Assembly (NCBI GenBank): GCA_007127275.1
Contig: SKZP01000504.1
Location: forward strand, 1 to 6,421
Length of the DNA: 6,421 bases
Direction of reading: 5' to 3'
From: Planctomycetota bacterium
GTDB lineage: Bacteria; Planctomycetota; UBA8742; SKZP01
The first letter of the stretch is position 1. Every line of letters begins with the position of its first letter. The notes beneath the pieces are model-generated. The model made no database searches. It saw only the letters and a program-made list of their open reading frames with translations, and had not been told where the DNA came from. Both the position numbers and the translations under genes were made by a program. Below, one piece after another: positions 3,595 to 6,421 of the stretch.

Positions 3595-6421
3595 TCATTC
3601 GCTCTCGTCTTCGTTGGAGCTGGGCGCGAATGCGGGGGCGCTCGGGATGACGAGTGCGCCGGTCTTGGTGCGCGTGAGCTTGCCTTGCTCGAGGATGGCG
3701 ACGAGGACTTCGTCGAGGCGCTTGCGGATTTTCGAGCCGGCGCGGGCGAAGCCTAACGTTTGCGCGGCACTGGTAACCAACTCGTCGGCTGGCAGGCTCA
3801 TCGCGGCGCGGACAATCTCGATCAGCAGCCCTTCGAGCTCTTCTTCGGGGATGTGCGCAATGTCGCGCGGTGTGGCCCCGTCGGCCGGGATGCGCGGCCG
3901 TACGCGGTTGCGGTTGACCGGCCAGAGGTAGGGTTCTTCGAGGCGGACGTGGCCTTGCTCGTGCGTCCATTGAATGGCCTTGGCCACGGTGTCCTGCACG
4001 GCCTTGGTGCGGGCGCGCAAGTCCCAGATGTTCTTGAGGCGCGTCTGCAGAAGCTCGCGGTGAATGGGGCCTTCAATGTCGACAATTTCGCGGATCATGG
4101 CGCCGAGTTGCTCGGTGGTCGCTGCGGTGATTTGTGTGACGTCGGCGGGCTTGTCGACCTTCGCCTCGTGGTAGGTCGCGAAAAGGCGCCGCGGCGAGGC
4201 TTCGCGGCCGTCGAGCAGTTCGGCGACCTCGCGCTCGTGCTGTTCGTTTGCGCTGCTGCGCTGGCTGGGCTTGAGCCGCCGGGTGGCTTGCCCGCGCTCC
4301 GGCTTCGGCAGTTCGACCTCTTTCGTGCTCAACTGCTCAACGCGGCAGACGAGGCGGTCGAGCACCTCTTCGGGGCGCTCGAAGAAGTCACGCGACCAGA
4401 CGCGTTCGAGACTCCAGCCGAGTTGCGCGAGCATGTCGCAACGGGTGCGCTCGCGGTCGCGGGCGGTGGGAAGCGCCTGGTAGGTGGACCCGTCGGTTTC
4501 AATGCCGAGCACGTATTGGTGCGGGTAGCGGGGATGCACCACGGCAAGGTCGACGCGGAAAAGCCCCTGGCCGACCTGGTGGTGCACGGTGTAGCCGCGG
4601 CGCTCCAACTGCTCGGCAAGCGCGTTGCGCACTGCGGACTCGCGGCGCATGGCGTCCAAGGTGGCGTTGCGTTTGGCGTCGCGGGCCGCCTGTTCCCCTT
4701 CGTCGAGCAGGGGCAAGGCGCGGAAGCGGCCGCCGGACTCGGCGTAGTCGAGGTATTCCTTGAGGCGGCGCGCGCCGAGCGACTGAGCCCGTTCGGGGTC
4801 AATGTCGCGTCCGCTGATGGAGGCGACGAGGCGAATGTGGTAGCGGGCCCGGGTAAAGGCGACGTTCAGGCGGCGCTCGCCGCCGAGTTGTTGCAGCGGC
4901 CCGAGGTGCAGGCGGACGTGCCCACCTTCGTCGGGGCCGTAGGTGACGCTGAACAAGATGATGTCGCGCTCGTCGCCTTGAACCGTTTCGAGGTTCTTGA
5001 TGAAGATGGGCTCTTCGAGGTCCGGGTCGAAGCGGGCGTCGAGCACGGGGTCGCTTGCGCGGCGTGCCTCGACGAGGTCCTCAATCAGGGTTTGCTGCGG
5101 TGTGCCGAAGGCGACAATGCCGACGCTGTAATCCGGGTGCTCGTGCACAATGCGCGAGAGTTGCTCGACAATGACTTGCGCCTCGGCCTTGTTGCGGCCC
5201 TTTTCGTAGCGAGAGTGTCGCCGCGGGATGCGCAGCAGGCGGATGCCCAGTGGCACGCCGAGCTCTTGCGGCGCGGTGGTCGAACTGGCGAGCTCGGTTT
5301 CGGCCGGCGCCTCGGGGAATGCGACGTGTTCGTCGGACCCGGAGTCGCTTGTCTCGGCTGCGAGTTGCGTGGATGCGTCGGTGCCGCCGGTGCTGCCAGG
5401 GCCGCCGGTGTCGCCGGTGTCGCTCCTTTCGAGGACGTTGTGGTTGTCGTCGTTGCTTTCGAGGGAGTTGTCTACTTGCCCCCAGAGGGGACTGGCTTGC
5501 GCACCGTTCGAGTCAGGCTCGTGGTTGGCTACGCCGAAGCTCGTCTGCACCTCCACGCGGGACAATTTTGTCGCGCCAGCGCCGCCGTTCGTTGCCCCCG
5601 TGGCGCGGGTTGCGTCGCCAGACTCCCCGGGTGTCGTTGCTCCCTCGCCGCCCTCTTGTTGCGCGGCCGGCAGATACGGGGCGGGGAAGGTGATCAGCGC
5701 GTCGTCGTAGTAGGCGCGGTTGCTGAACGCAATCAGCGTCTCATCCTTGGAGCGGTAGTGCCACGTAAGGCGCTGCACGGGGAAGAAGCGCGAGGCCTCT
5801 TCCAGCACGCTTTCCAGCGGCGCCAGGTCGACTTCGTCGTCGTAGGCGTCGCGCGCGTCTACGAGGTCGGTGCCGAGGCGGGCGAAGAAGGCCGTGGGCG
5901 GCAACTGCTGGCGGTCGCCGACAATCACACACTGGCGAGCGTGGCGGATGGCCGGCAGGGCATCCTCGGGGCGCACCTGCGAGGCCTCGTCGAAGATCAC
6001 CACGTCGAACTCGTGCTCCTCGGTGAGGTACTGGCAGACGCTCAACGGACTCATCATCCAGCACGGCATCAGCCCCTGGGCAAGCCGCGGAATGCGCTCG
6101 AGCAGCCGGCGCACGGGGAGGTGGCCCCGCTTGAGGCTCGCTTGATGTGAGAGGATTTGCAACTCGGAACCCGGCGGCACGTAGCCCGTCCAGCCGGGGC
6201 GGTGCTCCTCGACCTCCTTGGCGGTACGAGCGGCCCCTGTGCGCGGTGCGAGCGAATCCACGGCGCGGAAGCGCTCGACGAGGCGCTCGTGGTCCTCGCC
6301 ACGAAACTGCGTCAGCGCGGGGCGTTCGAGTTGCGCGGCGTCGAGCCACAACCGGTAGAGGCGCTTCTTCACCGCGGCGACGAGTTCCTCCGGCTGCAGG
6401 TTGCGCGCCTCCTGTTTGAGC
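3595..6421 (-). CDS. Large SF1 helicase with Vsr-like nuclease and DUF3320-like C-terminus, N-terminus beyond the window
   Basis: Probable ATP-driven nucleic acid translocase joined to a nuclease. About 942 residues are visible. The frame is open to the window edge and stays protein-like upstream of the GTG at 6372, so that GTG is not taken as the start. Numbering from it: MSPLSVCQYL (107-116), motif II DEASQ (128-132), motif III GDRQQLPPT (152-160), motif IV region LTWHYRS (202-208), VGIVAF (417-422), motif V VQGDERD (464-470), motif VI RLNVAFTRAR (501-510). The Walker A motif must lie outside the window. A PD-(D/E)XK/Vsr-like domain follows (about 578-680): VDLAV with Asp608, GIETDG with Glu625 and Asp627, ARDRERTR (637-644), LGWSLERVWSRD (651-662). 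A DUF3320-like region lies at about 745-805. Residues ~236-372 are a low-complexity insertion. The family usually starts with DUF4011, not seen here. Such proteins are linked to anti-phage defence; that role is inferred. Confidence 0.9.
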   Translation of the reverse strand, partial: LKQEARNLQPEELVAAVKKRLYRLWLDAAQLERPALTQFRGEDHERLVERFRAVDSLAPRTGAARTAKEVEEHRPGWTGYVPPGSELQILSHQASLKRGHLPVRRLLERIPRLAQGLMPCWMMSPLSVCQYLTEEHEFDVVIFDEASQVRPEDALPAIRHARQCVIVGDRQQLPPTAFFARLGTDLVDARDAYDDEVDLAPLESVLEEASRFFPVQRLTWHYRSKDETLIAFSNRAYYDDALITFPAPYLPAAQQEGGEGATTPGESGDATRATGATNGGAGATKLSRVEVQTSFGVANHEPDSNGAQASPLWGQVDNSLESNDDNHNVLERSDTGDTGGPGSTGGTDASTQLAAETSDSGSDEHVAFPEAPAETELASSTTAPQELGVPLGIRLLRIPRRHSRYEKGRNKAEAQVIVEQLSRIVHEHPDYSVGIVAFGTPQQTLIEDLVEARRASDPVLDARFDPDLEEPIFIKNLETVQGDERDIILFSVTYGPDEGGHVRLHLGPLQQLGGERRLNVAFTRARYHIRLVASISGRDIDPERAQSLGARRLKEYLDYAESGGRFRALPLLDEGEQAARDAKRNATLDAMRRESAVRNALAEQLERRGYTVHHQVGQGLFRVDLAVVHPRYPHQYVLGIETDGSTYQALPTARDRERTRCDMLAQLGWSLERVWSRDFFERPEEVLDRLVCRVEQLSTKEVELPKPERGQATRRLKPSQRSSANEQHEREVAELLDGREASPRRLFATYHEAKVDKPADVTQITAATTEQLGAMIREIVDIEGPIHRELLQTRLKNIWDLRARTKAVQDTVAKAIQWTHEQGHVRLEEPYLWPVNRNRVRPRIPADGATPRDIAHIPEEELEGLLIEIVRAAMSLPADELVTSAAQTLGFARAGSKIRKRLDEVLVAILEQGKLTRTKTGALVIPSAPAFAPSSNEDESE
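5257..5667 (-). other. Low-complexity insertion inside the helicase core
   Basis: This codes for about 137 residues rich in Ala, Ser, Thr, Gly, Asp and Glu (for example DTGDTGGPGSTGGTDAST), with few large hydrophobic residues. It lies between helicase motif IV (ending near residue 234 of the visible frame) and the strand leading to VGIVAF. The frame is intact through it and both flanks are well-conserved helicase, so it is probably a disordered linker or loop. By eye the DNA is a little less GC-rich than its flanks. I see no clear tandem repeat. Confidence 0.7.

Noticed and set aside
3760..6150. A 796-residue open frame on the plus strand opposite the helicase gene
   Set aside because: It runs antisense to a frame with unmistakable helicase and nuclease motifs. 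Its own product is Ala/Gly/Val/Arg-rich with no recognisable domain. Long antisense frames are expected in GC-rich coding DNA.
1..6421. CRISPR array, insertion sequence or attachment site
   Set aside because: I saw no regularly spaced direct repeats, transposase or integrase, or terminal inverted repeats with target duplications.

Overview
The window is GC-rich bacterial DNA in which every recognisable gene lies on the minus strand. Read in the direction of transcription (right to left), the order is: the C-terminal ~940 residues of a very large helicase-nuclease; a family 2 glycosyltransferase; a ~490-base non-coding stretch; rpsB (ribosomal protein S2); tsf (elongation factor Ts); and the start of pyrH (UMP kinase), cut by the left edge. 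The rpsB-tsf-pyrH order is a conserved bacterial core operon. The S2, EF-Ts and PyrH sequences, together with the short single-core EF-Ts, would suit Planctomycetota or a relative. That placement is my impression from memory of such sequences and is not proven here.

Right part (3595-6421): one long reading frame, open at the window end. It carries superfamily 1 helicase motifs II to VI, then a Vsr/PD-(D/E)XK-like nuclease domain, then a DUF3320-like region. A low-complexity Ala/Ser/Thr/Gly/Asp-rich stretch of about 135 residues interrupts the helicase core. Large proteins of this type are often found among anti-phage defence genes, so this is the accessory part of the window. Next to it (2616-3476) is a WaaE-like glycosyltransferase that probably modifies a cell-surface glycan. 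It has no Shine-Dalgarno sequence and may have a promoter placed for leaderless expression.

Middle part (2129-2615): no credible gene, but several ordered signals on the minus strand. In transcription order these are a hairpin at the glycosyltransferase stop codon, a cluster of dyads overlapping a possible -35 box, a possible promoter, an intrinsic-terminator-like hairpin with seven T, and an 81-base nested hairpin of about 26 Watson-Crick pairs ending about 90 bases before the rpsB start. The simplest reading is that these control the translation operon, for example by S2 autoregulation or attenuation. They are the least explained part of the window.

Left part (1-2128): rpsB, tsf and pyrH each have a clear Shine-Dalgarno sequence. 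They make ribosomal protein S2, the EF-Tu nucleotide exchange factor, and UMP kinase for pyrimidine nucleotide synthesis.
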